The position numbers were made by a program, and so were the translations under genes. Positions 1 to 9,581 of a DNA stretch of 64,000 nt are shown here, one piece after another. Position 1 is the stretch's first letter; each line of letters begins with the position of its first letter. The notes under the pieces were generated by a model. It did not search any database. It saw only the letters and a program-made list of their open reading frames with translations, and had not been told where the DNA came from. Source of the stretch: Colwellia psychrerythraea 34H (lineage in GTDB: Bacteria; Pseudomonadota; Gammaproteobacteria; Enterobacterales; Alteromonadaceae); contig NC_003910.7 of the NCBI RefSeq assembly GCF_000012325.1, forward strand, positions 5,146,001 to 5,210,000, given 5' to 3'.

Positions 1-744
1 GAGTTTTTAACGGATTGGAAATTTTGGTCGTTCTTAGTTGCTTTTATTGCTTTGATTTTATCCCAGCTTCGACCAATTAGACTTTGGTTTCAAAAAGCCA
101 AATTGGATCTTGAGCTGTATTCAAGAGTTCTTCTCACACATAAAGTTGGAAACCCTAACGTTCAAATTCATCTGGTTTTAAGAAACATTGGTGGACGAAA
201 TATTAGAGTCAAAGAAATTAGTGTTGATATAGAAAGAGATGGGAAGTTTATAGATACATTAATAGCACAAAATTACCTACCTGATGCTTTAAATAATCAA
301 AGCATTTTGTTTACTAATTTTTCGCTTACTCCAAATGATGAGTGGTCAAATAGAGTTAATTTATTAAATTACTTTAATAGAGAAGAAGATAAGTCATTTA
401 AAACTTCCGAGAAGGCTTTGAGAGAAGAAATTATAAGCCTAAGAAAGCTATTGCAAGAAAATGATAAAACTAACGTAAAAGTTACAGACGAATTTATAGA
501 ACCATTTATCCAAATGTTTCAAAAAAAATTCATGTGGAAACCCGGAGATTATCAGTTTCACATAAATGTCAAAACACTCGATGAAGAAGCTGATATTAAA
601 AAGTCATTTAGGTTTACTTTATTTGAATCACAATCTGAAGATTTAGAGTCTTATGTTAAAGACTTTAATATAGGGGCTGGTATTTCTTATGATCTTGATG
701 ACCATTGCGGTGTCTTAGTGCAGGTTGAGGAAATATCCGGCTAA
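1..744 (+). CDS. hypothetical membrane-anchored protein, 5' end cut by window edge
   Basis: The reading frame is open from the first base. A TTG at position 52 could act as a start, but the codons before it encode a hydrophobic stretch (WSFLVAFIALILSQL) that reads as a single membrane segment, so I treat the gene as beginning outside the window. The remaining roughly 210 residues are charged and soluble, rich in Asn, Lys and Glu, with a middle segment that could be helical. I do not recognise the family and no catalytic motif is visible. Low GC and a different flavour from the metal-efflux genes downstream suggest an unrelated, possibly accessory gene. Confidence 0.6.
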   Translation, partial: EFLTDWKFWSFLVAFIALILSQLRPIRLWFQKAKLDLELYSRVLLTHKVGNPNVQIHLVLRNIGGRNIRVKEISVDIERDGKFIDTLIAQNYLPDALNNQSILFTNFSLTPNDEWSNRVNLLNYFNREEDKSFKTSEKALREEIISLRKLLQENDKTNVKVTDEFIEPFIQMFQKKFMWKPGDYQFHINVKTLDEEADIKKSFRFTLFESQSEDLESYVKDFNIGAGISYDLDDHCGVLVQVEEISG

Positions 745-1109
745 CAAGATGCTATGGTTAGTTTTCAATAAAAAATCTAACCCAACCTGTCCAATTATAT
801 TTAAGGCTAATGTCAGCTTTGTGGCATTAGTGATCATACTGGATCAAAACTCAAAGGTCAGCGACCGTCACAAAACGTAATTAATTTATTAAGTTTTCAC
901 ATGCTGTGGCGCGAATCGTCATTTAAAACAAAGCTTCACCAATGGTTCGTGTTTTAAGTCCATTAACACAACTCGACATTGAAAATATATTTAATAGATT
1001 TGGTATTATTGCTATCTTCTTTTCAATGATGCTAGAATTAAACTAATTCTTATTGCCTAGTTATTAAGTATTTTAATATCTAGCTAATAGTACCTAACTC
1101 ATAATCTAA
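745..1109. other. intergenic gap, nothing firm
   Basis: This gap of 365 bases separates the truncated hypothetical gene from the copper-related genes. A weak promoter-like pair (TTGAAA at 979-984, TATTAT at 1004-1009, 19-base spacing) points towards the downstream exported protein, but the spacing is long and support is weak. No RNA gene or convincing ORF was seen. Confidence 0.3.
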
Positions 1110-1556
1110 GTGCTGCTTGTGCCTACTTTTATCAATAAAACAGTAATGGTTTTTTTGCTTTGTTTGATCTTTATTGGTCAATCTATGGCATCAATGACTA
1201 TGTTTTATAGCATGACAGCTATGCAATTAAATATGCAGTCGATGACTGAAATGACCTCGATAAAAAGCTCAAATCATCAAAGTGAAAAGATGAACAACAC
1301 TGCCCATGATATGAGTGCTATGTCTGATTGCGATGAAGAAAAAATGACGAACACAGCTTGTTCCACTATGTCTACACAAGAATGCTGTGAACAAGAATGT
1401 GACTGCTTATCAGGTGCCTGCTCAACCGTCTCGGCATTTTCAATAATTATCAATTACACCCCGGTATTTGCAACACCGTGTAAAATAAATTCACTCAATA
1501 CTATCACCACAAGTCAAACACTGACCTCCCTTTATAGACCACCAATTCTGAGCTAA
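1110..1556 (+). CDS. small exported Met/Cys/His-rich protein, probably copper-related
   Basis: A 148-residue protein with an N-terminal hydrophobic signal-like segment (MVFLLCLIFIGQSMAS), then a Met-rich region (MTMFYSMTAMQLNMQSM) and a Cys cluster (QECCEQECDCLSGAC). Met- and Cys-rich exported proteins of this size are typical soft-metal (Cu+/Ag+) binders encoded beside Cus-type efflux pumps. It lies about 120 bp upstream of the efflux operon in the same direction. The GTG at 1110 gives the longest form; GTG at 1119 and ATG at 1146 are alternatives, and the ATG places the signal peptide right at the N terminus. No clear ribosome binding site decides. The copper role is inferred from composition and context. 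Confidence 0.6.
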   Translation: MLLVPTFINKTVMVFLLCLIFIGQSMASMTMFYSMTAMQLNMQSMTEMTSIKSSNHQSEKMNNTAHDMSAMSDCDEEKMTNTACSTMSTQECCEQECDCLSGACSTVSAFSIIINYTPVFATPCKINSLNTITTSQTLTSLYRPPILS

Positions 1557-1677
1557 TCACAGTCTCATTGCGTCTACATTTTGCTGTATAAATTTTTATA
1601 GTTGATAACTCACAAAGTATCGCTGATGCAAAAAATCGTCTCGTCATTACCGTAAAGTATTCCCTCAGGAGGGAGTC

Positions 1678-3168
1678 ATGTTTTTATTTTCTTTTCCCGT
1701 TCAAGCTCGCGCAACTGTTGCCAGCATCATCACATTAAGTGTGTTATGTGCTATTAGCCCTACTCTTCAGGCTGCTGATAATAAAAAGGTTTGGTCATTT
1801 AATAGCACAGTAACAACCGCGCAAAAAAACGACCCTTGGCTCACGGGCAATAAACACCAGCAACAAGCCGTTGAGGCCATGAGCAATGCAGCTTCAAGTT
1901 TGCCAGATCCTAAAATGTCGGTCGCATTTGCAAACCTGCCTACCGATGGTTTTGATTTTTCTCAAGAGGGTATGACACAGCTAAAAGTGGGGATTACCCA
2001 GATGTTTCCTCGAGGTGATAGCCTGACAATAAAGAATCAGCAATTGCGTATTCAAAGTGAGGCCTATCCGTTTCAACGTAACGACAGAAAAGCCAAAGTT
2101 GCTGTTACCGTTGGCAGTTTATGGCTGGATGCTTATTACGTTCAACAAAGTAGTGCCCTAATAGAACAAAATCGCTCCTTGTTCGAGCAATTAGCGGATG
2201 TAGCTCAAGCCAGTTATTCTTCAACGTTAGGTAAAACACGCCAACAAGATATTGTTCGTGCCCAACTTGAGTTAACACAGCTAGATGATCGACTCGATAG
2301 ACTCGCACAGCAACAAAATTCTTACCTAGGCAGGTTATCACAATGGCTATCGACGGCATTTCTTAACGATCCTATGCAAGTAAATATTGCTGAAGTCGGT
2401 CAACTACAGAATATGAAATTAGCTAAGCAATTACCCCAGTTAGATTTACTACATGAAGATTTAAATCACTCGGGCGCTGCTCGTTCAAATGCCGACAGGA
2501 ATGGCCTTAGCAGTACTAGTTTGAACAATCCCCCTTGGTTATCTGTTGAGGAGCTCACCGAACAATTCGTTAAGCACCCTGCAGTTATTGCATTAGATAA
2601 AAAAATACTAGCGACAAAAACAGGCATAAATTTAGCAGAACAAGCCTACCAACCTGAGTGGGGTATTAATGCAAGTTATGGCTATCGTGATGATGATCCC
2701 TCAGGTAACAATAGAGCAGATTTATTCTCTGTTGGGGTGACTTTTGATCTGCCACTGTTTACTGATAATCGTCAAGATATGACAGTAAAATCAGCAGTTT
2801 CAGCAACAGAAGCAGTAAAAACAGAAAAAATATTATTACTGCGTCAGTTACTGGGTGCTTTCTCTAGTGCACAAGGGCGTTTATCACGTTTGAACAATCG
2901 TAAAACACTTTACCAAACCAGACTGTTGCCACAAATTCACGATCAAGCAGAAGCCTCATTAACGGCATATACCAATGATGATGGTGATTTTTCCGAAGTC
3001 GTACGATCACGCATCGCCGTACTTAATGCTGAAATAGAACAGCTAAAAATTGCGGTTGAACAGCAAAAAATAATTTTAGAACTGAATTACCTTTTTGTCG
3101 GTAGTTTGGCTACGAACAATACATCGAAAAATCCGCAGCAAACTTTTGCTCAGCGTGAGGAAAAATAA
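1678..3168 (+). CDS. outer-membrane efflux protein, CusC/CzcC-like (TolC family)
   Basis: A 496-residue TolC-family protein, the outer-membrane channel of a tripartite heavy-metal RND pump. It has an N-terminal signal peptide ending near QAADNKK and two long helical halves with coiled-coil heptads (for example LTQLDDRLDRLAQQQNSYLG and the C-terminal IEQLKIAVEQQKIILE). ATG 1678 is preceded by a strong AGGAGG-type site (TCAGGAGGGAGTC). The stop codon overlaps the start of the fusion-protein gene at 3168, so translation is probably coupled. The order outer-membrane factor, fusion protein, pump matches Cus/Czc operons. Metal specificity is judged from the pump. Confidence 0.85.
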   Translation: MFLFSFPVQARATVASIITLSVLCAISPTLQAADNKKVWSFNSTVTTAQKNDPWLTGNKHQQQAVEAMSNAASSLPDPKMSVAFANLPTDGFDFSQEGMTQLKVGITQMFPRGDSLTIKNQQLRIQSEAYPFQRNDRKAKVAVTVGSLWLDAYYVQQSSALIEQNRSLFEQLADVAQASYSSTLGKTRQQDIVRAQLELTQLDDRLDRLAQQQNSYLGRLSQWLSTAFLNDPMQVNIAEVGQLQNMKLAKQLPQLDLLHEDLNHSGAARSNADRNGLSSTSLNNPPWLSVEELTEQFVKHPAVIALDKKILATKTGINLAEQAYQPEWGINASYGYRDDDPSGNNRADLFSVGVTFDLPLFTDNRQDMTVKSAVSATEAVKTEKILLLRQLLGAFSSAQGRLSRLNNRKTLYQTRLLPQIHDQAEASLTAYTNDDGDFSEVVRSRIAVLNAEIEQLKIAVEQQKIILELNYLFVGSLATNNTSKNPQQTFAQREEK

Positions 3169-4757
3169 TGACTATCAATAAAAACACCAATGACTCAGTA
3201 GAACGCCCAGTAGTAAAAGTCAGACACATTACGTTAACAGGCATAATTTTAGGCTTAGTTTTCGGGGTAATAATCACTTTAGTTGTAACGAGCTTTTTAC
3301 CCTCAACAACAAGTGTTAGTGATAGTAGTAAAGAAGAAAATAAACCTTTGTATTGGGTAGCGCCAATGGATGCAAATTTTAGACGTGATCAACCTGGTCA
3401 ATCCCCTATGGGTATGGATCTTATCCCTTACTACGGTAGTCAAAACAATACGATTGATGAAGGCGCTGGCACTATAAAAATATCGCCGAGTGTTATAAAT
3501 AACTTAGGTGTGCGCACTACAACGGCGACTTATCGCCCACTCAAGACCACGATAGAAACCGTAGGTTATGTCACTTATGATGAAGACAAATTAGTGCATA
3601 TTCACCCACGTATTTCCGGCTGGGTTGAGAAGCTCTACATCAACGCTATTGGTGATCCTGTAACCAAGGGTCAACCGCTTTATGACATATATTCACCTGA
3701 ATTGGTTAATGCTCAAGAAGAATTACTGCTCGCATTGGATAGAAAAAATAAGCGTTTAATTTCAGCTGCTGAAAATCGTCTTATCGCCTTACAAATCCCT
3801 CGTAAAGCTATTAACGCCTTAAAAAAGGATAAAAAAGTACAGCTCAACGTTACTTTTTACGCACCACAAAATGGTGTAGTTGAGAGCTTATTTGTCAGAC
3901 AAGGTTTCTACGTAAAACCAGAAACCATGATGTTATCTATAGTCGATTTAAATCAGGTATGGGTAAAAGCAGAAGTTTTCGAGCGCGATGTTTTTAAAGT
4001 AGTCATCGGCGATAGTGCTAGCATGCGTTTAGATTATTTACCCTCGAAACAATGGCTCGGTAAAGTAGAACACGTACACCCTATGTTAAATCCAAAAACA
4101 AGAACCGGTATTGTTAGGTTGCATTTTAATAACCAGAACGGTGATTTAAGACCGAATATGTTCGCGCAAATTTCAATAGCGATCAATGACAACGAACCCG
4201 CTTTGCAAGTACCAAAAGAAGCCGTTATTCGCACGGGTAACCAAGACAGAGTTGTTTTGGCACTAGGCGATGGTTACTTTAAGTCGGTCGCGGTGAAAAT
4301 TGGTCGTTTTGATCGTGATAATATCGAAATTATTTCGGGTCTTTCTGAAGGAGAGAAAGTAGTTAGTTCCGCTCAGTTTTTACTCGACTCAGAGTCTAGC
4401 AAAACGTCAGACTTTAAACGTATGCATATTGAAGAGTTTCAATCTGATGATTTTATGGACGAAAGTAATAATGACGTGTCTTCGGCAATGGTAAATGGCA
4501 CCGTCACTTCCGTGATGACCGATCACCGCATGGTTACTATCGATCGTGAAGCGATTGAAAAATGGAACCGAGAGCCCGCTAGTGTTGATTTCATTGTGAG
4601 TGAATCCGTGGATATGGCACTATTTACTGTTGATGCTTATTTAATGTTTACCTTCGAAATTAGAGAGGGTGAATTCATTATTGTTAGCGCTATGGCGATG
4701 AAAAAAGGCATGTCAGGCAGCTCTTCACATGATATGGCTCAGGGAGAGAAACAATGA
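3168..4757 (+). CDS. cusB: RND membrane fusion protein, CusB-like, with N-terminal metal-binding motif and C-terminal CusF-like domain
   Basis: A 529-residue periplasmic adaptor linking the RND pump to its outer-membrane channel. After one N-terminal membrane segment (residues ~17-42) comes a heavy-metal-binding box, YWVAPMDANFRRDQPGQSPM then GMDL, a version of the YxCPMHP...GMxL motif in which the Cys residues are absent. The lipoyl/barrel-sandwich and beta-barrel parts follow (VHIHPRISGWVEKLY; FYAPQNGVVESLFV). The last ~90 residues (from VNGTVTSV) resemble a CusF domain, but the positions for its His, Trp and two Met ligands read D, R, A and V here, so this domain has probably lost metal binding. 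The stop overlaps the pump start by 4 bases (ATGA). Confidence 0.85.
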   Translation: MTINKNTNDSVERPVVKVRHITLTGIILGLVFGVIITLVVTSFLPSTTSVSDSSKEENKPLYWVAPMDANFRRDQPGQSPMGMDLIPYYGSQNNTIDEGAGTIKISPSVINNLGVRTTTATYRPLKTTIETVGYVTYDEDKLVHIHPRISGWVEKLYINAIGDPVTKGQPLYDIYSPELVNAQEELLLALDRKNKRLISAAENRLIALQIPRKAINALKKDKKVQLNVTFYAPQNGVVESLFVRQGFYVKPETMMLSIVDLNQVWVKAEVFERDVFKVVIGDSASMRLDYLPSKQWLGKVEHVHPMLNPKTRTGIVRLHFNNQNGDLRPNMFAQISIAINDNEPALQVPKEAVIRTGNQDRVVLALGDGYFKSVAVKIGRFDRDNIEIISGLSEGEKVVSSAQFLLDSESSKTSDFKRMHIEEFQSDDFMDESNNDVSSAMVNGTVTSVMTDHRMVTIDREAIEKWNREPASVDFIVSESVDMALFTVDAYLMFTFEIREGEFIIVSAMAMKKGMSGSSSHDMAQGEKQ

Positions 4758-7700
4758 TTGCTGCCATTATTCGTTGGTCAGTAGGTAATCGTTTCTTCGT
4801 CATCTTGGCCACTATGATTTTAGTGGGCGCAGGTTTATATGCAGTAAAAAATACGCCTATTGATGCATTACCTGATTTATCAGATGTGCAAGTTATTATC
4901 AAAACGAGTTATCCCGGACAAGCACCGCAAGTTGTTGAAGATCAGGTAACTTACCCACTTACCACCGCCATGTTGTCAGTACCTGGTGCAGTAACTGTTC
5001 GTGGTTTCTCTTTTTTTGGTGATTCTTATGTGTACATTATTTTTGAAGAAGATACCGATCTTTATTGGGCGCGTTCTCGTGTATTAGAATATTTAAGTCA
5101 GGTATCTCCTAATTTACCGAGTGATGCAAAACCGCAATTAGGCCCTGATGCGACAGGTGTTGGTTGGGTATACCTCTATTCGTTGATCGACAAAACCGGC
5201 CAACATGACTTAAGTCAATTACGTAGCTTACAAGATTGGTTTTTAAAATATGAGCTGCAAACGGTAAAAGGTGTTTCAGAAGTTACTGCACTTGGCGGCA
5301 TGGTTAAGCAATACCAAGTACAAGTTGATCCAGACAAGCTACGTGCTTTTGGTATTCCACTTTCTCTTATTCAAACAGCCATCAAACAAGGTAACCAAGA
5401 GATTGGCGCTTCTGTGGTAGAAATGGCCGAAGCTGAATACATGGTAAGAGCAACGGGTTATCTAAAAGGCGTTGAAGATCTTGAAAATATTCCCTTAGGT
5501 GTCAATGAAAACGGCACACCACTATTACTTAAAGATGTTGCCCAAATAGGCACGGGGCCACAAATGCGCCGTGGCATTGCCGAGCTAAATGGTGAAGGTG
5601 AAACCGTCGGCGGTATTGTGGTGATGCGCTTTGGCGAAAATGCTCAGCAGGTCATTAACGGCGTAAAAGTTAAACTAGAACAGTTGAAAAAAGGCTTACC
5701 TGAAGGGGTCGAAATTGTTCCCGTTTATGATAGATCGGCATTAATTGAGCGTGCTGTAAGTAACTTAGCGATGAAACTGTTAGAGGAGTTTGGTGTTGTC
5801 GCTTTAGTTTGTGTCATTTTTCTCTTTCATCTCCGCTCTTCTTTAGTGGTGATTATTAGCATTCCTGTCGGTATTTTAACGGCCTTTATCGTGATGCATG
5901 CGCAAGGTTTGAATGCCAACATCATGTCTCTTGGCGGTATCGCTATTGCCATTGGCGCTATGGTTGATGGTGCAATTGTAATGATTGAAAACATGCACAA
6001 ACATATGGAGCGTGAACCCCAAGATAAACCCTTATCAAACGAAAAACGTTGGCAGGTTGTCGTTGATTCCGCCAGTGAAGTGGGCCCGGCATTATTCTTC
6101 AGTTTACTCATTATCACAGTCAGTTTTGTGCCAGTGTTTACCCTTGAAGCGCAAGAAGGTCGAATGTTTTCGCCGCTCGCTTACACCAAAACCTATGCAA
6201 TGGCGGCCGCTGCTGCGTTAGCGATTACCTTGGTACCAGTATTAATGGGGTACTTTATTCGCGGTAAAGTACTCGCTGAACATAAAAATCCGGTAAATAA
6301 ATTCTTAACCGCATTATACCTACCTGCACTCAAAGCAGTATTACGTTTTCCAAAAACCACCCTATCTGCCGCTGTGGTTGTGTTTATCATTGGTTTATAT
6401 CCGTTAGATAAAATAGGCAGTGAATTCATTCCTCCGCTTGATGAAGGTGACTTGATGTATATGCCAACCACTTATCCTGGCATATCTATCGGACAAGCAA
6501 GGCAGTTACTGCAACAAACCGACAAGCTGATTAAAACGGTACCTGAAGTAAAAACCGTGTTTGGTAAAATGGGACGTGCAGAAACAGCAACGGATCCCGC
6601 ACCGTTAACTATGATAGAAACCTTTATTCAATTTAAGCCTAAAAGTGAATGGCGCGAAGGCATGACTATCGCTAGTTTAAAAAAGGAACTTGATGCGTTA
6701 GTAAAACTACCCGGCGTCACTAATGCTTGGGTTATGCCAATAAAAACCCGTATAGATATGTTAGCTACAGGCATAAAAACACCTGTTGGTATTAAAATAT
6801 CGGGACCAAAACTTGAAACGATTCAAGAAATTGGTCAACAGCTTGAAAGTATTTTGGCCAAAGTACCTGGTACCGCTTCAGTATATTCTGAGCGTGTTGC
6901 TGGCGGTCGCTATATCAAAGTTGACATTCAACGTGGCAAAGCGGCTCGTTATGGTTTAAATATTAGTGATATTCAGCAAGTGGTTGCCACTGCAATTGGT
7001 GGTATGAATGTTACCAATACCGTAGAAGGTTTAGAGCGTTATCCGGTGAGTTTACGTTATCCCCAAGATTACCGAGACTCACCAGAGCAACTTTCACAAT
7101 TACCTATAGTTACGCCTAATGGTCAGCGAATTTCGTTAGGCGATGTTGCCCATGTCTTTATTGAAGATGGTCCACCTGGCATAAAATCAGAGAATGCTCG
7201 ATTAACCGGTTGGGCTTTCATTGACTTGGCTGATACCAAAGGCGTTGATGTTGGCAGTTACGTGACTAATGCACAAACAGTACTGGATAGGGAATTAAAA
7301 CTTCCTACAGGTTATTCTATTACGTGGGCAGGTCAGTATGAATACATGCAGAGGGCGAAAGCTAAACTGACGTATGTGGTGCCACTAACGTTGGCAATTA
7401 TCATTGTATTACTGTATTTAAACTTTCGAAATGTCATTGAAGTCGCCATGATTTTAGGTACCTTACCACTGGCTATGGTGGGTAGTATTTGGCTAATGTA
7501 TTTGCAAGGTTTTAACTTCTCTGTCGCTGTAGGTGTCGGTTTTATTGCGCTTGCTGGTGTTGCAGTAGAAATTGGCGTTATTATGCTAGTTTACTTAAAT
7601 CAAGCGTATAATGCCTTAATAGCTGATAATACCAGAGCAGGAAAAATAACAACTAAAGCTGAGGTTTTACAAGCCGTGCTTCATGGCGCAGGTTTACGAA

Positions 7701-7912
7701 TAAGGCCTATTATGATGACCGGAGGAACGGTTATTGTTGGCTTATTACCCATATTATATGGCACAGGTACTGGCTCAGAAGTGATGAGCCGAATTGCTGC
7801 ACCTATGGTTGGTGGTATGGCGAGTGCTATGCTATTAACCTTACTCGTTTTACCTGCGCTCTATTATTTATGGCGTTCGGCTAATTTACCAACGACTGAT
7901 GTTGTCGTTTAA
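4754..7912 (+). CDS. cusA: heavy-metal RND efflux pump, CusA-like (Cu+/Ag+)
   Basis: A 1052-residue inner-membrane proton-driven pump, the normal length for the HME-RND family. The N terminus (MIAAIIRWSVGNRFFVI), the TM4 segment with charged residues (GAMVDGAIVMIENMHKHME) and the C-terminal GTGSEVMSRIAAPMVGGM are hallmark RND features. The Met residues in the porter-domain segments PLTMIETFIQF and RIDMLATGIKTPVG match the methionine relay of CusA pumps and favour monovalent copper/silver over zinc/cobalt. It is translationally coupled to the fusion protein. Together with the preceding two genes and the Met-rich small protein it forms a copper/silver export unit. Confidence 0.9.
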   Translation: MIAAIIRWSVGNRFFVILATMILVGAGLYAVKNTPIDALPDLSDVQVIIKTSYPGQAPQVVEDQVTYPLTTAMLSVPGAVTVRGFSFFGDSYVYIIFEEDTDLYWARSRVLEYLSQVSPNLPSDAKPQLGPDATGVGWVYLYSLIDKTGQHDLSQLRSLQDWFLKYELQTVKGVSEVTALGGMVKQYQVQVDPDKLRAFGIPLSLIQTAIKQGNQEIGASVVEMAEAEYMVRATGYLKGVEDLENIPLGVNENGTPLLLKDVAQIGTGPQMRRGIAELNGEGETVGGIVVMRFGENAQQVINGVKVKLEQLKKGLPEGVEIVPVYDRSALIERAVSNLAMKLLEEFGVVALVCVIFLFHLRSSLVVIISIPVGILTAFIVMHAQGLNANIMSLGGIAIAIGAMVDGAIVMIENMHKHMEREPQDKPLSNEKRWQVVVDSASEVGPALFFSLLIITVSFVPVFTLEAQEGRMFSPLAYTKTYAMAAAAALAITLVPVLMGYFIRGKVLAEHKNPVNKFLTALYLPALKAVLRFPKTTLSAAVVVFIIGLYPLDKIGSEFIPPLDEGDLMYMPTTYPGISIGQARQLLQQTDKLIKTVPEVKTVFGKMGRAETATDPAPLTMIETFIQFKPKSEWREGMTIASLKKELDALVKLPGVTNAWVMPIKTRIDMLATGIKTPVGIKISGPKLETIQEIGQQLESILAKVPGTASVYSERVAGGRYIKVDIQRGKAARYGLNISDIQQVVATAIGGMNVTNTVEGLERYPVSLRYPQDYRDSPEQLSQLPIVTPNGQRISLGDVAHVFIEDGPPGIKSENARLTGWAFIDLADTKGVDVGSYVTNAQTVLDRELKLPTGYSITWAGQYEYMQRAKAKLTYVVPLTLAIIIVLLYLNFRNVIEVAMILGTLPLAMVGSIWLMYLQGFNFSVAVGVGFIALAGVAVEIGVIMLVYLNQAYNALIADNTRAGKITTKAEVLQAVLHGAGLRIRPIMMTGGTVIVGLLPILYGTGTGSEVMSRIAAPMVGGMASAMLLTLLVLPALYYLWRSANLPTTDVVV

Positions 7913-7922
7913 GAAAAAGAAG

Positions 7923-8801
7923 ATGATGAAACACACTAAAAACCTTATATCATTTAGCCTTGCGTTCTTGATTATATGCGCAAGTATTCTTGCTAAGCCT
8001 GTCCAGGCAAGAGTTTTAGTGGTAGCTTCTGATGAATGGTGCCCTTATATCTGTGACGACACTCATCTTCCGGGGTTTTTAGTTGAGATAGTGACAGAGA
8101 TCGCTGCCAGTAATGGCGTTAAAGTAAAGTTTTCTTTAACGCCATTAGCAAGAGCGTTAGACCTCACTAAAAAGGGAAAAATAGACATTCTACTGGGTTT
8201 AACTTCACAGCATATTGGTGACTTTCAGCTCAAAAAAAGTCACCTAACTTTTGGTGGTTTATATAATGACTTTTATGTACGCGCTAGTGATCCATGGCGC
8301 TTTAAAAGTATTGCTGACTTAGAAGTTGCGCTAAAAAGTAATGCTATTTTAGGTACGATCAACGGTTATGAGTATGGCGACAGTATCGGTAGGTTATTGA
8401 AAGATAATACAGCACACATATTTTCAGCTAGTGGCAATTCTCCTTTGCAAAAACAATTGAAAATGTTGCACTTAGGTCGATTGGACATTTTATTGGACTC
8501 TAGATTTACTGTGCAATATCAGCTATCTAAGTTGTTACGAAAATCAGCACAGTTGAAAATATCAACTAGGTCCGAGCCCTCAATCGTTTATGCTGGCACT
8601 GAAGGAATTTTTACTCCGCTATTTTTAGGGTTTTCACCTTTACTGAGTAAAAAATACGTACAACTTTTCGATAATGGCTTAACTAGCCTTAGAGAAAATG
8701 GACGGTTAAACAAAATATTAGAAAAATATGGCGTAACAGATTGGCATCAGCAATCTGTTACCTTCCAAGATGAAGAATTATCACTATTATTGGAGGGGTA
8801 A
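7923..8801 (+). CDS. periplasmic solute-binding-like protein (bacterial extracellular SBP family 3)
   Basis: About 292 residues with a signal peptide (MMKHTKNLISFSLAFLIICA...VQA) followed by the two-lobed type-3 binding-protein fold: DEWCPYICDDTHLPGFLVEI near the mature N terminus and a C-terminal LRENGRLNKILEKYGV helix typical of the family. An upstream in-frame ATG at 7899 would overlap the pump gene; ATG 7923 or 7926 places the signal peptide correctly and is preferred. No transporter permease genes lie nearby, so it may be an orphan sensor-type binding protein. Co-transcription with the efflux operon is likely given the tiny gap, but the ligand is unknown. Confidence 0.7.
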   Translation: MMKHTKNLISFSLAFLIICASILAKPVQARVLVVASDEWCPYICDDTHLPGFLVEIVTEIAASNGVKVKFSLTPLARALDLTKKGKIDILLGLTSQHIGDFQLKKSHLTFGGLYNDFYVRASDPWRFKSIADLEVALKSNAILGTINGYEYGDSIGRLLKDNTAHIFSASGNSPLQKQLKMLHLGRLDILLDSRFTVQYQLSKLLRKSAQLKISTRSEPSIVYAGTEGIFTPLFLGFSPLLSKKYVQLFDNGLTSLRENGRLNKILEKYGVTDWHQQSVTFQDEELSLLLEG

Positions 8802-8862
8802 AGCTTTCTTGCAAAGCTCCCCTGATTCCATATTACCCTAAACATCAATATGAAGACTATAA

Positions 8863-9444
8863 ATGCACTTTTTCAAAATAATATTACTTGTTGGTTTAGC
8901 TCATTTTCTAGCGATATCTATCGCCTCTGCTAATTCAGAAATTACTCAAGCGCCATTAGATAAACACCAATGGAGCTATGACACTGACCCTTATGGTAGT
9001 GAAGCTATTATTAACGAAAAACTGATTAGGCATGGTGGTATTTGGATAAAGTTTAAGCGAGTTCCTCGCGTTGATGCCAAGCGTAATTCATGGGTTGAAC
9101 TCATTCATCGATTACCTGCCACTTCTTTAGCCGGTAGCCAAAAAATACGTTTAACCTACCAATGTGATATTGCTCTCATTATTAAATTATCACAGCGAGA
9201 ATACGGTAAACATGGCGATCAAAGTTATGCCCATTATCAAATAGAATTACCACCAACAAATCAGTGGTCAACTAAGGAAGTTGATTTGAAAGACTTCTCC
9301 CGACCAAAATGGACACCTGCCAGCTCAACAGATTATGGTTTATTACCTGAACATGTTGATGCAATTTATCTGACACCAAGCATGACAGATAAAGATGGTG
9401 GTGAAGCTATTTTGCAAGTTCGTGCGATTGAGTTAATACCTTAA
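8863..9444 (+). CDS. exported hypothetical protein
   Basis: A 193-residue protein with a clear signal peptide (MHFFKIILLVGLAHFLAISIASA, cleavage near ANS). The mature part is rich in aromatic and beta-strand-type sequence (KHQWSYDTDPYGSEA; WVELIHRLPATSLAGSQKI; QWSTKEVDLKDFSRP) and could be a beta-sandwich of the carbohydrate-binding kind, but I do not recognise the family with certainty. It follows the solute-binding-like gene on the same strand, 61 bases away, with a GC-rich hairpin (GGGG...CCCC, about 8797-8822) in the gap. Its stop codon lies inside the first unit of a 13-bp tandem repeat. Confidence 0.6.
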   Translation: MHFFKIILLVGLAHFLAISIASANSEITQAPLDKHQWSYDTDPYGSEAIINEKLIRHGGIWIKFKRVPRVDAKRNSWVELIHRLPATSLAGSQKIRLTYQCDIALIIKLSQREYGKHGDQSYAHYQIELPPTNQWSTKEVDLKDFSRPKWTPASSTDYGLLPEHVDAIYLTPSMTDKDGGEAILQVRAIELIP

Positions 9445-9501
9445 ATCATTACCTTAGGAAATTACCTTAAGTCATTACTTTAAGGAATAGCCTTAGGCCA
9501 T
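9437..9501 (+). repeat. degenerate 13-bp tandem repeat, five units
   Basis: Five consecutive 13-base units: TACCTTAAATCAT, TACCTTAGGAAAT, TACCTTAAGTCAT, TACTTTAAGGAAT, AGCCTTAGGCCAT. The core CCTTA(A/G)G recurs at a regular period, and the first unit supplies the stop codon of the preceding gene. Function unknown; it may simply be slippage-derived. Confidence 0.6.
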
Positions 9502-9581
9502 CCATTCAAATACCACGTTTGAAATTCAACTATTTTTCACAAACATTCAATTTATCAATGTTTTAAATATTTACCCAAAGG

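Noticed and set aside
942-1046. 34-codon ORF upstream of the Met/Cys-rich gene
   Set aside because: No ribosome binding site, overlaps a promoter-like pair, and composition looks random; likely chance.
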